64,000 bases of DNA, taken from NCBI GenBank assembly GCA_938045805.1, contig CALIBL010000014.1, forward strand, positions 1-64,000. The letters run 5' to 3'. Below the pieces are notes generated by a model. It saw only the letters and a list, made by a program, of their open reading frames with translations, made no database searches and was not told the DNA's origin. The position numbers and the translations under genes were made by a program. Below are positions 15,301 through 19,935 of the stretch, in pieces (position 1 is the stretch's first letter; each line of letters starts with the position of its first letter). Source of the DNA: an uncultured Rubripirellula sp. (GTDB lineage: Bacteria; Planctomycetota; Planctomycetia; Pirellulales; Pirellulaceae).

Positions 15301-17819
15301 CCGATTAATCGAACACCGTCACCGCCATCGATCCCCCCGGTACCGAACACATTTAGCAGCCCATCTTGAGTCGCCAGAGACGTCCCCGTTTCACCCGTTG
15401 ATTCCAATACCACCCCCGCATAACCAGGTGCGCCACCGCCACTCAGGGTCACAGTTCCCGCATCTCCGGTGGTGACCTGAGTGTCCACCAGATCGATTCC
15501 AACTACACCATCGCGCACACCGTCACCATAAATGGCGATGCCGCCCGAATCCGATGTGATCGTCGTGGACATCGCGAAGATACTGGACTCGCCGCCCCCG
15601 ATAATCATCGCACCGGTAGTCGTGCTTAGGGTCGAGTCGGTCGCGGTCAGACTCCCATCAATGTCAAGACTACCAGAGGTAACGCTGATGGTGCTGCCAT
15701 CGAGTTGAACCAGCCCGTTCACTTCCTCAAATAGGCTTGCAACACGAAAACCTGAACTGAGGTGGTTGATGGAGGGATCATAGGGAAATGCGTCGTCGGA
15801 CTTCAACGACCCGACAGCACTTCGCTCCGTCCAAAACGCACCGCCTCGGATGAATCGATCTTCATTGCGAAGGGAATTTACTTGGTCGTAAGCAGTCTCG
15901 ATCCATTCCCAAACATTGCCGCTCATTGCCATGATGCCATAGGGACTCAGGCCACCCGCGCTGGTAATGTCCGCAGGGCCCTGAGATTCGGCAAGTCCAT
16001 AAACCGCTGTACCTGAATCGGTTCCGCCCGTGACGCTGGTTGGTGTCTCGTCACTACCGGTTGCAAAATCGTAATAGAGCCCTGTGGCGGGATCAAAGTA
16101 AGCGGCCTTATACCACTCATCCATGCTCGGAATGACGTACTTGGCATTGGCATTACGGAAACGGTTAGTTGGATCGAATCCCTCGTCGATGGGCCTCCAC
16201 GGCGCAAAAGCACCACCCGAAAACCTGTAAGCTTCGCTATAACCTTCACTGGTGTTCAACCAGTTGACGAATTGCGCCGCTTCAAACCAATCAATTCCAG
16301 TCGCAGGACGGTTGGCACCGTTACCACCATTCTGCGACATGTCATGCAGGGTGATTCCAAGACTCGCATCAGCATTCGCCTTGTTAATCATGTCACGAGA
16401 GATCTCGTATCGTCCCATTTGGTAAGCATACTCGACGCTTCCAGCGGGATTTGGAGCACCAGTCGTGTCCGCAGCGTTTCCTAAATCACCGACACGAGCA
16501 AATTCGATACTGAATTGGTTATCACCACTCCCAAAGATCACCTCGCTGGTACCGGATACGAACAAAATATCGCCGTTTCCTGTAACCGCAAGTTGAGAGT
16601 TCTCAAGCAAAACCCCAGCAGACGAGGTCTGACTACTTTGGCCGGTAAGTAGCTGGGAACCATTGTTCGAGTTGAGCGTTCCGTAGCTCATTCGAATCCC
16701 ATTGCCGTCCCCAGGGCCGGCGGTGCCGGTCAATGTGATATCCCCCTGCACCGTCGTGATCGATGCATTGGCATTGGCAGTCCCTTCGATGACGATCCCG
16801 TCCTGCCCTAAACCTCCAACGCCGGTTAGAAAAATCTCTCCGTTGGCTGACGTTTCGACCGATGAATTCCGAATCACCAGGCCATCGCTATCATGCGAAG
16901 TGCCACTCAGGCTAACCTGACCTGAACCCGATACAAATTCGGACCCAACCACTTGTAGTGCACCGTGATGGGTCGTCACTGAAATACTGCCCGCATTGGT
17001 CACGAGCGAGCTATCGACCATCGTGATACCAGATGCGGCTTCCATAGTAATATCACCCGAACCGCCATTGGTGATCGCTCCGGCTAGTGATATAGAACCT
17101 GAGCTATTAACAAGTAAATCCTTTTGACTCAGATCAACATCTTGGAGCGAAACCCCTGAACCTATCAATGTTGTCGAAAGCGATAGTTGTAGAGATGTCG
17201 CCCAAATCTGTTCCCCTGATGTGAGGACTTCCGCAACATTGAGAGACGTACTTTCTGCGGAAACAGATAAACCAATGAGAGCTAAATCCGTCCCAACGCC
17301 AATTGCTCCCGAACTCGCGCTCCAACTTACAGAATCGACACCTTCTCCAAGATCGATGACGACCGAGCGATCAACGACTTCTCCAAAGGTATCCAACACC
17401 GAAACGACGTCATCACCAGCTCCGGTGAGAACGGAGATGTCACCCGTTACAAGACTTGCTGGCACAGTCACCGTGTTGGTGCCATCTCCCTCAGCTCCGG
17501 TGATGCCGGTGGTGAGAGTTTGCGTCTGATCAGAAATCACATAGGAAGCACTCTGCGTGTTGAAACCAATCTCCAAAGCCTCATTGCCAGCAGAGATTTC
17601 CTGAATCAACAAATTCCCGTTACTGAGACTCACATCGACCGCAAGCATCAATCGCGGTTCTAGTGACTCGACCTTGGGTCGAGTGCGTCTCGCAAAACCG
17701 TCCACCCGATGTTGCCGTTTGGATTGCCGGCAACGGACGCCTGATTCCCCAGCTAATAGACTCTGTAAAAATTTGAAGCGGTTCCCCCGACGGGGTTTTC
17801 TTGAACCAGAATTCGCCAT
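1..17819 (-). CDS. Giant secreted mosaic repeat protein (LEPR-x-L leader, FGE-like, beta-helix, PA14, PKD, GGADDD repeats), 3' end outside window
   Basis: One frame stays open from an ATG at 17819 to the left edge (at least 5,939 residues). I checked it near 17.6, 15.7, 12.6, 7.0, 4.5 and 1.0 kb and at position 3, always in the same frame. Approximate order in residues: 1-52 basic leader; 53-60 LEPRLMLA, the planctomycete LEPR-XLL motif; 60-425 low-complexity beta strands; 430-702 FGE-sulfatase/SUMF1-like domain; 930-965 PATR-type repeat (LTKTGSGTLTL); 1,190-3,830 beta-helix repeats (NVISGN...GNYIGT) with PA14-like insertions near 2,290-2,430 and 3,220-3,370; 4,020-4,630 six PKD domains (WGDG motifs); 4,690-4,735 RTX-like GGxGxD; 4,845-5,939 about 49 GGADDD repeats. 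Probably a cell-surface or secreted adhesin-like structural protein; that role is inference. The RBS is weak (GAG just before the ATG). The C-terminus and any anchor lie beyond the window. Confidence 0.9.
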   Translation of the reverse strand, partial: MANSGSRKPRRGNRFKFLQSLLAGESGVRCRQSKRQHRVDGFARRTRPKVESLEPRLMLAVDVSLSNGNLLIQEISAGNEALEIGFNTQSASYVISDQTQTLTTGITGAEGDGTNTVTVPASLVTGDISVLTGAGDDVVSVLDTFGEVVDRSVVIDLGEGVDSVSWSASSGAIGVGTDLALIGLSVSAESTSLNVAEVLTSGEQIWATSLQLSLSTTLIGSGVSLQDVDLSQKDLLVNSSGSISLAGAITNGGSGDITMEAASGITMVDSSLVTNAGSISVTTHHGALQVVGSEFVSGSGQVSLSGTSHDSDGLVIRNSSVETSANGEIFLTGVGGLGQDGIVIEGTANANASITTVQGDITLTGTAGPGDGNGIRMSYGTLNSNNGSQLLTGQSSQTSSAGVLLENSQLAVTGNGDILFVSGTSEVIFGSGDNQFSIEFARVGDLGNAADTTGAPNPAGSVEYAYQMGRYEISRDMINKANADASLGITLHDMSQNGGNGANRPATGIDWFEAAQFVNWLNTSEGYSEAYRFSGGAFAPWRPIDEGFDPTNRFRNANAKYVIPSMDEWYKAAYFDPATGLYYDFATGSDETPTSVTGGTDSGTAVYGLAESQGPADITSAGGLSPYGIMAMSGNVWEWIETAYDQVNSLRNEDRFIRGGAFWTERSAVGSLKSDDAFPYDPSINHLSSGFRVASLFEEVNGLVQLDGSTISVTSGSLDIDGSLTATDSTLSTTTGAMIIGGGESSIFAMSTTITSDSGGIAIYGDGVRDGVVGIDLVDTQVTTGDAGTVTLSGGGAPGYAGVVLESTGETGTSLATQDGLLNVFGTGGIDGGDGVRLIGGSVSTTGAGNVQIVGEVDATNAVAVLVEGGEVSATATGSLLFVATSLEFSDATIAVSSGEVQTETSSLTLTGDSTLDINTDLLLQLSLAGDGNLTKTGSGTLTLAADSSVTGTLSVTEGLLLVNATHAGGATAGTGGILGGTGTILGTVSTTGTGVISPGVSPGQLSTGNLELGASGTFSIEAGGTPAGSGHDQLVVTGTVTLGGSLDLSLINSYGPSNGDTLTLIDNDSTDAVVGTFSGIAEGDFVAAAGQNWLISYVGGTGNDVTLSRVGQVFDVTTTGNSGDGSLYQAITDANANEGTDVIRIVTAGIVSVTTSSVLPAITDSVQIDGTTVPSYDGTPLFEIRGTEAGDASGLEFAAGSGDSLVKGLSITDFSQSGVVVSTAVTLTANWLGVDLTGAAKGNSGAGVQVIGANAAIGTGESDAGNVISGNSIGVEITGVEATGVTVQGNYIGLSPDGTVAMGNADGVRIDKGASGNTIGTLGDGVRDTAERNVISGNTSAGIRLAHVDRSGGEPAAGVQTNSNNIAGNYIGMNPAGAAGIGNSDGVVIESSVIGTTIGTNSDETADTAEQNLISGNSGYAVLVDGDQNTIAGNLVNTDSDSASLTEGSFGGVMITGADNTVGGSAATARNVITGVYGIVVLFDTAQRNILQGNYIGVNANGELLGSTQGVSIDYGAIDTVVGGSGSGEGNVISGSSSNGLLIQGSSGTTVLGNYIGTNPDGTTAVGNANGIFLGGDLTGTVIGGTASGAENVISGNSASGIYIEKATGAPAILGNLIGTDATGSNALANNDGITVIADGIEIGGDSAGAGNVISGNTRDGIRFVADAVLKNTGNAVRGNLIGVSADGLTAVGNGEVGINLAVPNVTVGGTTSISGGTISGAGNVISGNVTGISVTAAGATIAGNYIGTDWTGQAAIANTTGISVSATGTSALIGGSSSFVQGTLSGPGNIISGNTAEGLVVYGDGSTIQGNYIGTDVTGSAELGNGTYGIYLADGDGATIGGAYAEYFGALTGAGNLISGNTSDGIHILAEASGTSIAGNYIGTDVTGTSAIANLAGIVSRENSIQIGGARIDASGKLSGAGNLVSGNTNYGIHVIATSAKVQGNFAGTDVTGSTALPNARGLGLPTGSGHTVGTDGDGQNDSLEGNLFSGNTYDGIKIWKSENNVIAGNRIGTNFDGTSAVANNWGIFIQGASGNRIGTDADGTSDQYEGNLISGNNGWGLVYYAAETTGISSGTVAGNLIGTNAAGTGAVGNGLSGIGANNLVTGLTIGGTTAASRNVISGNTDNGIHLLGGDSGQHTVQGNYIGLNSAGDAALPNSGDGILITNSSGNTIGGAGESYRNVISGNSLSGVVVSGYGANDNVIQGNYIGIGVDGVTDVGNDLTGVVVFDGALRTIIGTDANGTGDALEGNVISGNGGIGIHAARALTVGLSRLDAILAGSFPASTATSSVSVADFSDATGGYGGDWDTDEAIPGGGGDYYYLRSLGELNVTTAGEYSFAIGGDDGGRLLIDGEAVITDDAIHGFTRAYGSVTLAAGAHQFEWATQEAYGDAAFELSVAVGANQTGDVTEANGWRVLGAANPHSEISLQGDLTVTAYYPGTVEAGTVIAGNLIGTDATGMSSVGNDALGVLLQETALTFGGADTLQRNVVAGSGQDGVKVLGWTTASATTQIAGNYIGVGVDGLKDLGNAWAGVAIDWDNVLVGGVNSAQGEGVSGAGNLISGNDLLGVWVSENASAVEIQGNLVGTDLTGASSLSNGSTGIWLAGSDVLIGTDADGTDDAAEANVISGNLGHGIHAYAADQVTISGNRIGLNQAGTAAMHNAGDGVLVQAGASQIQIGSGDGISGNAISGTLSGVAVIDAGEGVTVAGNILGLTADEQTALSGGTGIYAIRSENLVIGTDGDGSNDSAEGNVIAGWQYNGIWLAKDSTDDALSSSDSIVIAGNSIGIRSDGTGVDVVRNGYHGIHSFVNGVRIGTDGDGVSDTSEQNVIAGAANYGGITLDGTGATNSIIAGNRIGLNSDNVANNAYENHAVRLYNGASGNRVGTDGSDDDYNASERNLLMGGVQIYDADDNVVAGNYISTADGTSRVSTTQYTLASISIEAGSSGNIIGTDGDGENDELEGNVITASYGRSLIEIFGDGTDGNVIAGNRLNVTTSGTTFGYAERGVYVYSGASGNVIGTDGDGVSDTLERNVIGGTGVAMWVAGSGSDDNVIAGNYIGTDPTGLIARENNFAVRVEGGPSGTIIGTDGSEDDYNANESNLIAGGGTGISITTTTDNTSVPDEGVVTTGTVIAGNTIGFASDGSKLAMDTYGVTVTNGAVQTRIGTNADGVADAAERNVISGNQSGILVWDWSSMNVYLANEFIAGDAGGLVASGTLTQADVFQSNDTESTTSGDWSYENTLPGGWATYNAYRATGTLNVATESIYTFALTSDDGGQLKINGALVAADYYGQSGTTRGSISLTAGSHTFEWIGYSARAVSGAEISVAVGEDSRAISEKNGWRVLGASNPHSEISLDGTIAIDVYHPEVEELGMTIAGNYLGTSLDGQSAIPNSAASSALGIGADGVTVGGSTAAARNVISGNEGNAIVFSETGILSNSGNSVLGNYIGIAADGTTALANSTSGIIVGADNVVIGGTGAFTGLTGGGNLISSNAQYGIELLETASGNVITGNYIGTTASGTIARPNAYQGIGVFGSGNTIGGTTSGSGNLISGNTLDGVLISGADDNTLLGNRIGTNALGTSALANGRHGVLVDAGASGTVIGGGASGARNLISGHSRSGVMFDEAGTANLVQGNYIGTSASGATAIANATDTDSDAAGVMIYDVGNSGVTVGTNGDGSVDSAEGNLISGNQQSGVLILGASALSGGHTIAGNSIGVDAGLNAALPNIGSGIKIVNSNANLIGSDGDGVSDSAEANQIAGNRDAGAASESQYASGILVLDNSASDSILTLGNVIAGNAIGTDRVGERPLANQGHGITVQAAKSTQIGGSGVPNLIRFNSLAGLQISGTTDEGDLSHAVTSLLANSFQANEGLPVDLGSSGQTLNDDGDGIADFPVFTSAAIEDGVMTLEGFAEAGLTFDLYINAGQVGQQFGDGVTWVARFTEGSDDDLDGTTGSYGPEVRGVTVAAQVLTRNRFSFQFSLPDGVNNGVQMTGIASSDGVSEFSSLILAGEQASAVAPEITLDNSSDPVLVNELVAMSVDGSFYDPDSTSWTATVDYGEGAGAVPLALSAARTFTLENIYETPGDYTVTVQIVDAGLSAGTATFDVTVANVNPDVDYSSFDFTTSANEGGSVSLSGSFVDGLTAHVVEVTWGDSETTTLNLDAGTLSFSTSHQYADDTNTAGATTSSDIYAVDITIRDATSESGTDSADGMFLTEISNVRPTLDSVLFNGSEVSAESSLSLNEGSTLALTGAFTDPGLSDLHTVRIDWGDGTITETDLTVGDRTFSDSSALSHVYLNDDEDDYTVVIELWDDDEPAQRAKLTRTVTVSDVAPSDVSVDVLPTTISEGGSVQISGSFVDPGSKDAHQVRVTWGDGSPDSILNVAAGVLTFGGSTLTHSYPDNRAGEADYPITVVVSDLADVTAAGSGSTTVSVTNVAPVAGSLSVTRTDGTSGSISEGQSVVVSGSYTDVSAVDRHQVTISWGDGTTSSAVVDASNRTFTATHRYLDNYDAAEIYATITDGRYSSGTFIADGGSAVSSTVTQEITNVAPTPTIAPVAGSTPTVTKLVAEVVDPGLDDIPDLTYEWQISTGLVYTTVSTDRIFTFDSTSYTQPLIRLKVSDDDGGDGQDDVVAVFGTDLAETISITDSGVTTTTSGGVPVASGITNWSERILVLGFGGGDTLDASELSADYTAILDGGQELDYLLGGAGEDVFYPNDGNDWVSGGTGDDSYVLTPNSTLTVLDISGSNVLDFSRSEFGDASGVIFDLSSVRNTGNLADFDVSLDTQIVSTSGGTNHEVAAFGNFTTLVGSDYGDTLSIGSDATVDGGAGADTITLSSDTSNATVSGGADDDLLIVSGTNITELTFSGDDGLDIMRNVGEITGLTFGGGADDDILENTGTILGTLNFGGDDGVDILTNTGTIGDLVFNGGADDDIFVNNGTVATSLSFGGDDDILLSGVGSIGSLTFSGDDGADIFANLGEITELTFTGGADDDVFINVGSSTSLNFGGDDDVLLSNSGTVGTIGTLVFSGDDGIDEFRNFGDITTLTFSGGADDDVFTNYSGATLSGLTFGGDDGLDLLQNAGTISALTFNGGADDDTLLNTADGILSNLVFGGDAGSDSLTNYGTIAGLNFGGGADDDVLSNIGTISSTLVFGGDDGVDSLLNTGTISALSFGGGADDDVLTNYSTGTIASLGFGGDDGIDTLTNQGEITELDFGGGADADILVNAVGGEIGDLFFGGDYESDGLGGFTRIGTLADNGADALGNYGTITTLMFRGGADDDALVNYAGGSLGTLNFGGDEGLDVLQNNGTVTALSFGGGADDDTLINNGTVTGTLVFGGDQQFSVTDELEQITTASDDGADTLANYGTLGGLNFTGGADDDILLNSATATVGSLVFSGDSGADILQNLGTVTTLTFTGGADDDLLINEGAGITELTFSGDAGADILRNEGSSIATLTFSGGADDDLLLNTASSITTLTFNGGADDDVLQNTGDSLTTLSFTGDAGLDVLLNTGSGISTLTFGGGADDDVLRSTGTNVGVIIFGGDIDSDTGEPVADTNAGNDTLIVSGSGTGASDSRILFTGDDGVDAFQNDATGFSSIIFNGGADDDVFLNNASSIGGLVFNGGADDDVLENNGSSLTSLVFAGDDGADTLYNTGDSVAGLNFTGGADADILLNTGDSVSGIIFSGDAGADIFSNTGSELSTLTFTGGADNDIFLNTGASISGITFTGDDGADLFWNKSTGLNASSLTFSGDAGADILVNDAGGVSDLVFTGGADDDAFQNSGVSLSGLVFSGGADDDTLLNTSTGSILTLSFGGDAGDDILQTFGAVTTLTFGGGADDDTLTTQGTVETLVFMGDGELSGGTLVQISSASDDGVDTLLNEATVTTLTFTGGADDDVFVNNNIVNSLTFSGGADDDTFQNNALVTTLVFTGGADDDML
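3920..5750 (-). repeat. Six tandem PKD-type domains in the giant protein
   Basis: About six Ig-like PKD units of roughly 85-100 residues. Each has a WGDG or WGDS core (IDWGDGTITE, VTWGDGSPDS, ISWGDGTTSS), a Y/H-rich last strand and a linker such as VTNVAPVAG or VSDVAPSDV. PKD domains are usual spacers in extracellular proteins. The last unit leads into RTX-like GGAGED and GGTGDD turns near 3620-3720. Confidence 0.8.
6320..14250 (-). repeat. Right-handed beta-helix repeat array (about fifty units) with two PA14-like insertions
   Basis: Coding repeat of about 45-50 residues. The consensus contains GNYIGT...GT.A..N..GI.I....N.IGG...NVISGN (motif split here for brevity). This is the NosD/parallel beta-helix type. 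The DNA shows the same periodicity as recurring 'atgtagttacc' and 'atcacattgcc' on the plus strand. PA14-like modules interrupt it at about 10520-10960 and 7710-8165; both carry GDDGG or SDDGG, a LLIDG/LKING strand and GxHxFEW, and both end in GWRVLGA followed by NPHSEISL. Confidence 0.8.
15715..16530 (-). other. FGE-sulfatase/SUMF1-like domain inside the giant protein
   Basis: Residues about 430-702 carry the family's hallmarks: an N-terminal EYAYQMGRYEIS, central WFEAAQFVNWLN, then GNVWEW, FIRGGAFW and a closing SGFRVA. In true formylglycine-generating enzymes a C-terminal cysteine pair does the chemistry. I see no cysteine in the corresponding C-terminal stretch here, so the domain is probably used for its C-lectin-like fold (binding) and not for oxidation. 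Planctomycetes often carry this domain in extracellular proteins. Confidence 0.8.
17640..17663 (-). other. LEPR-x-L (LEPRLMLA) leader motif of the giant protein
   Basis: Codons 53-60 of the giant protein read LEPRLMLA. This matches the LEPR-XLL N-terminal motif found on very large planctomycete extracellular proteins. It follows a 52-residue leader rich in Arg and Lys (for example KPRRGNR and ARRTRPK). I see no classical hydrophobic signal peptide before it. The motif fixes the reading frame and the N-terminus; its role as a sorting signal is inferred from its distribution. Confidence 0.8.
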
Positions 17820-18277
17820 CACTCAATTGCTCTATTCAGAAATACATTTCTGGAACAATCTGTTCGCATTCAAGCATTATTTGTGCCCAAAAGATGGATT
17901 GCTCCGGCTTCCCCCACGCGGTTTGAGCAACCCACACTCCCTCATGTGACACACCAAACCGGCGGCGCAACGAGCCCAAATGATAGCAATAGCGAGAGTC
18001 GGATCGGGATAATCCCCGGCAGATTAGACAAAATAGGCATCATCGGAAGAACCACTACAGCCCCTCCCCCTCTCCAGAACCGCATCTATCGACGATTGCT
18101 GCAAAGTGGTTCGGTGGCTTTGGTTATGCCGATCAAGCCTTGTACGCCCGAGAATGGTTCCGTTTGGCGGTCTCAATCAGGTCAAAGCATCTTGAAAAGA
18201 CGCCAACTTGCAATTTACCGTGGACATCATCCACGCATAGTGCATCTGCGTTCTAAGATCACGGTCGGCCTGAGACA
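17820..18277. other. Gap of 458 bp upstream of the giant gene
   Basis: It lies between the ATG of the giant gene and the stop of the next minus-strand gene. It presumably holds the giant gene's promoter, but I see no convincing -35/-10 pair. A plus-strand frame of 166 codons here runs antisense into the neighbour and does not look like a protein. Confidence 0.5.
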
Positions 18278-19615
18278 TCACCAAGCATCGGCCTCAGCGT
18301 CGACGAGTCTCATCCGCTCCGCGACTTTCATATCAGGTTCAGAATCGGCTTGTTTAAACAGCCATCTGGTGATCTTGTCTTGATTGGCGTTTGCCAAGAT
18401 GGATACAGCCGCCAATTTGAATTCTCGGCTATTGGACCTAAAGAAGAGTGGAAGCCACAACTCAAGACTTGCTTCCGCCGAAGTTGCCACCCAATGAACG
18501 GTTGCGAGTCTCTCATCGAGCGATCCCAGAAAATATTGCTCAGCTGCCTTAACCTCTTGCTCTCTATACCCTCGATACCGCAGTTCTTTTCTTGCGAGCT
18601 GCTGAAACCCCGCGTGGTCGGACACAAGCCACTGAACAACAGTCGCATCGTCGAACGAGGCGAGTGACGTGCGTTTGGTGGATTCCTGTAACCGTCGATC
18701 TAGAGCGGTATTTACAACGTCGTCATGACTTTTATCGGCCGGGAGCATCGCACCTGCCAAAACCACGCCACCTTCAGACCGATCACGTTGACCAGATCGC
18801 TGGTCCTGCGGTGACGCAACACCTCTTAGCCCGCTAGCCAAAAATGGCTCTTGTTTGACGCTTTTCAGTCGTGGAGATTTTTCGATCGGCAACAAAAGAT
18901 GTCCCACATCGCTTGCATCATCGATTTGGTCAGTCATCTCAGCGGCAATGTCGTTACCCGTGACAACTGCGGTTTCTAAGGAGACACTAAAGCCAGCTGG
19001 GATCGGTTGTGCGGCAAGGTCATTCACAATCGCCGGTTGATGCATTGTGACTGAAGGTTGCGTCTGAGAGTGATCGCTGGCCTTTTGACCACGCAAATCC
19101 ACCTTCGTCCCAAATAGCAAATCATTCCTAGACTCGGAGGTACGGTCTTGCACCAGCGTTCTCGCCCAAGCCCTCTGCGTTGGCTCCATGCGCGGGCCAA
19201 CGCTCGAAATCTGCCGGTTTAATTCTCTTTGATATCGATTCCGTACACTTGGGGGTTCCACGAACCAGCGATTTTGAAGGCGACTCAACTTGCGGTAAGC
19301 AGCTAGCCCGACCTCTTCATCAGCGTCATTCATTGCGATCACCAGCAACGCAACGGAATCACGACTCTCAAGCTCCAGAGCCTCCAACCCAGCCAACTTC
19401 TCACGACGCTCCAAAGTGGAGAACTCGGTCAGATCAATGGATGGTTCGCCGATCAAAAAACTCGTAATCCATGCGACGGAAGCGATTCCTCCAAACAATA
19501 GCAAGATGTTTTTTTTCAGATATGGGATTCGATTTGGCAAAACCGATGCAGAAGCGTCCGGACGATTTAACGCCGACGAATCACTCGACTCCCGCTCCTC
19601 TCTAGGGACTTCCAT
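18278..19615 (-). CDS. Membrane-anchored HEAT-like repeat protein, function unknown
   Basis: 445 residues from an ATG at 19615, preceded by AGAGGA seven bases upstream; the frame can be extended to a GTG at 19642, but the RBS favours the ATG. One transmembrane helix (ILLLFGGIASVAWITSFLIG) lies at about residues 36-55, after a polar N-terminus, so most of the protein is probably extracytoplasmic. A helical segment after it (ERREKLAGLEALELESRDS...AAYRKL) and the C-terminus (REFKLAAVSILANANQDKIT) look like HEAT repeats; the middle 200 residues are polar and probably disordered. I do not recognise a family. It lies upstream of the giant gene on the same strand, 458 bp away, so co-regulation is possible but unproven. 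Confidence 0.65.
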   Translation of the reverse strand: MEVPREERESSDSSALNRPDASASVLPNRIPYLKKNILLLFGGIASVAWITSFLIGEPSIDLTEFSTLERREKLAGLEALELESRDSVALLVIAMNDADEEVGLAAYRKLSRLQNRWFVEPPSVRNRYQRELNRQISSVGPRMEPTQRAWARTLVQDRTSESRNDLLFGTKVDLRGQKASDHSQTQPSVTMHQPAIVNDLAAQPIPAGFSVSLETAVVTGNDIAAEMTDQIDDASDVGHLLLPIEKSPRLKSVKQEPFLASGLRGVASPQDQRSGQRDRSEGGVVLAGAMLPADKSHDDVVNTALDRRLQESTKRTSLASFDDATVVQWLVSDHAGFQQLARKELRYRGYREQEVKAAEQYFLGSLDERLATVHWVATSAEASLELWLPLFFRSNSREFKLAAVSILANANQDKITRWLFKQADSEPDMKVAERMRLVDAEADAW

Positions 19616-19935
19616 TTCTAATCCTCTGCTCAGCCAAAACACTCGCTTGCTCCATGCGAATCGCTAGTGTCCTCGCAACCACAAGATCTGAGCAAGTGCA
19701 GTTTCTCCACCTCCAAAGCTAACGCATCTATCAGCCAAAAGAGAAAATGGGAAGTTCTGACTTCCTTGACGTCAAGATCATGACGAAGACCACTGACGAG
19801 TGGACGCGGCACCGCGCCCCCTTAAAGCGGTAGATGAACAGGGGTACATTTCTGTGGTCGGTGATCTAACTTAACCACCACGGAACGTATCGTCAGATAG
19901 CCGTCCGCCCACTACCCAACACATTCCCAAAAGAA
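19616..19935. other. Divergent intergenic region, 320 bp
   Basis: It separates the minus-strand HEAT-like gene and the plus-strand LarA-like gene, so it should hold both promoters. A minus-strand frame of 60 codons (19630-19812) abuts the first gene but has no recognisable content. No terminator or operator was seen. Confidence 0.4.

Noticed and set aside
17883..18383. Plus-strand frame of 166 codons
   Set aside because: Antisense to the HEAT-like gene, low-complexity and without protein character.
19630..19812. Minus-strand 60-codon frame upstream of the HEAT-like gene
   Set aside because: No recognisable content; short, and overlaps the start region of the neighbour. Left as possible but unsupported.
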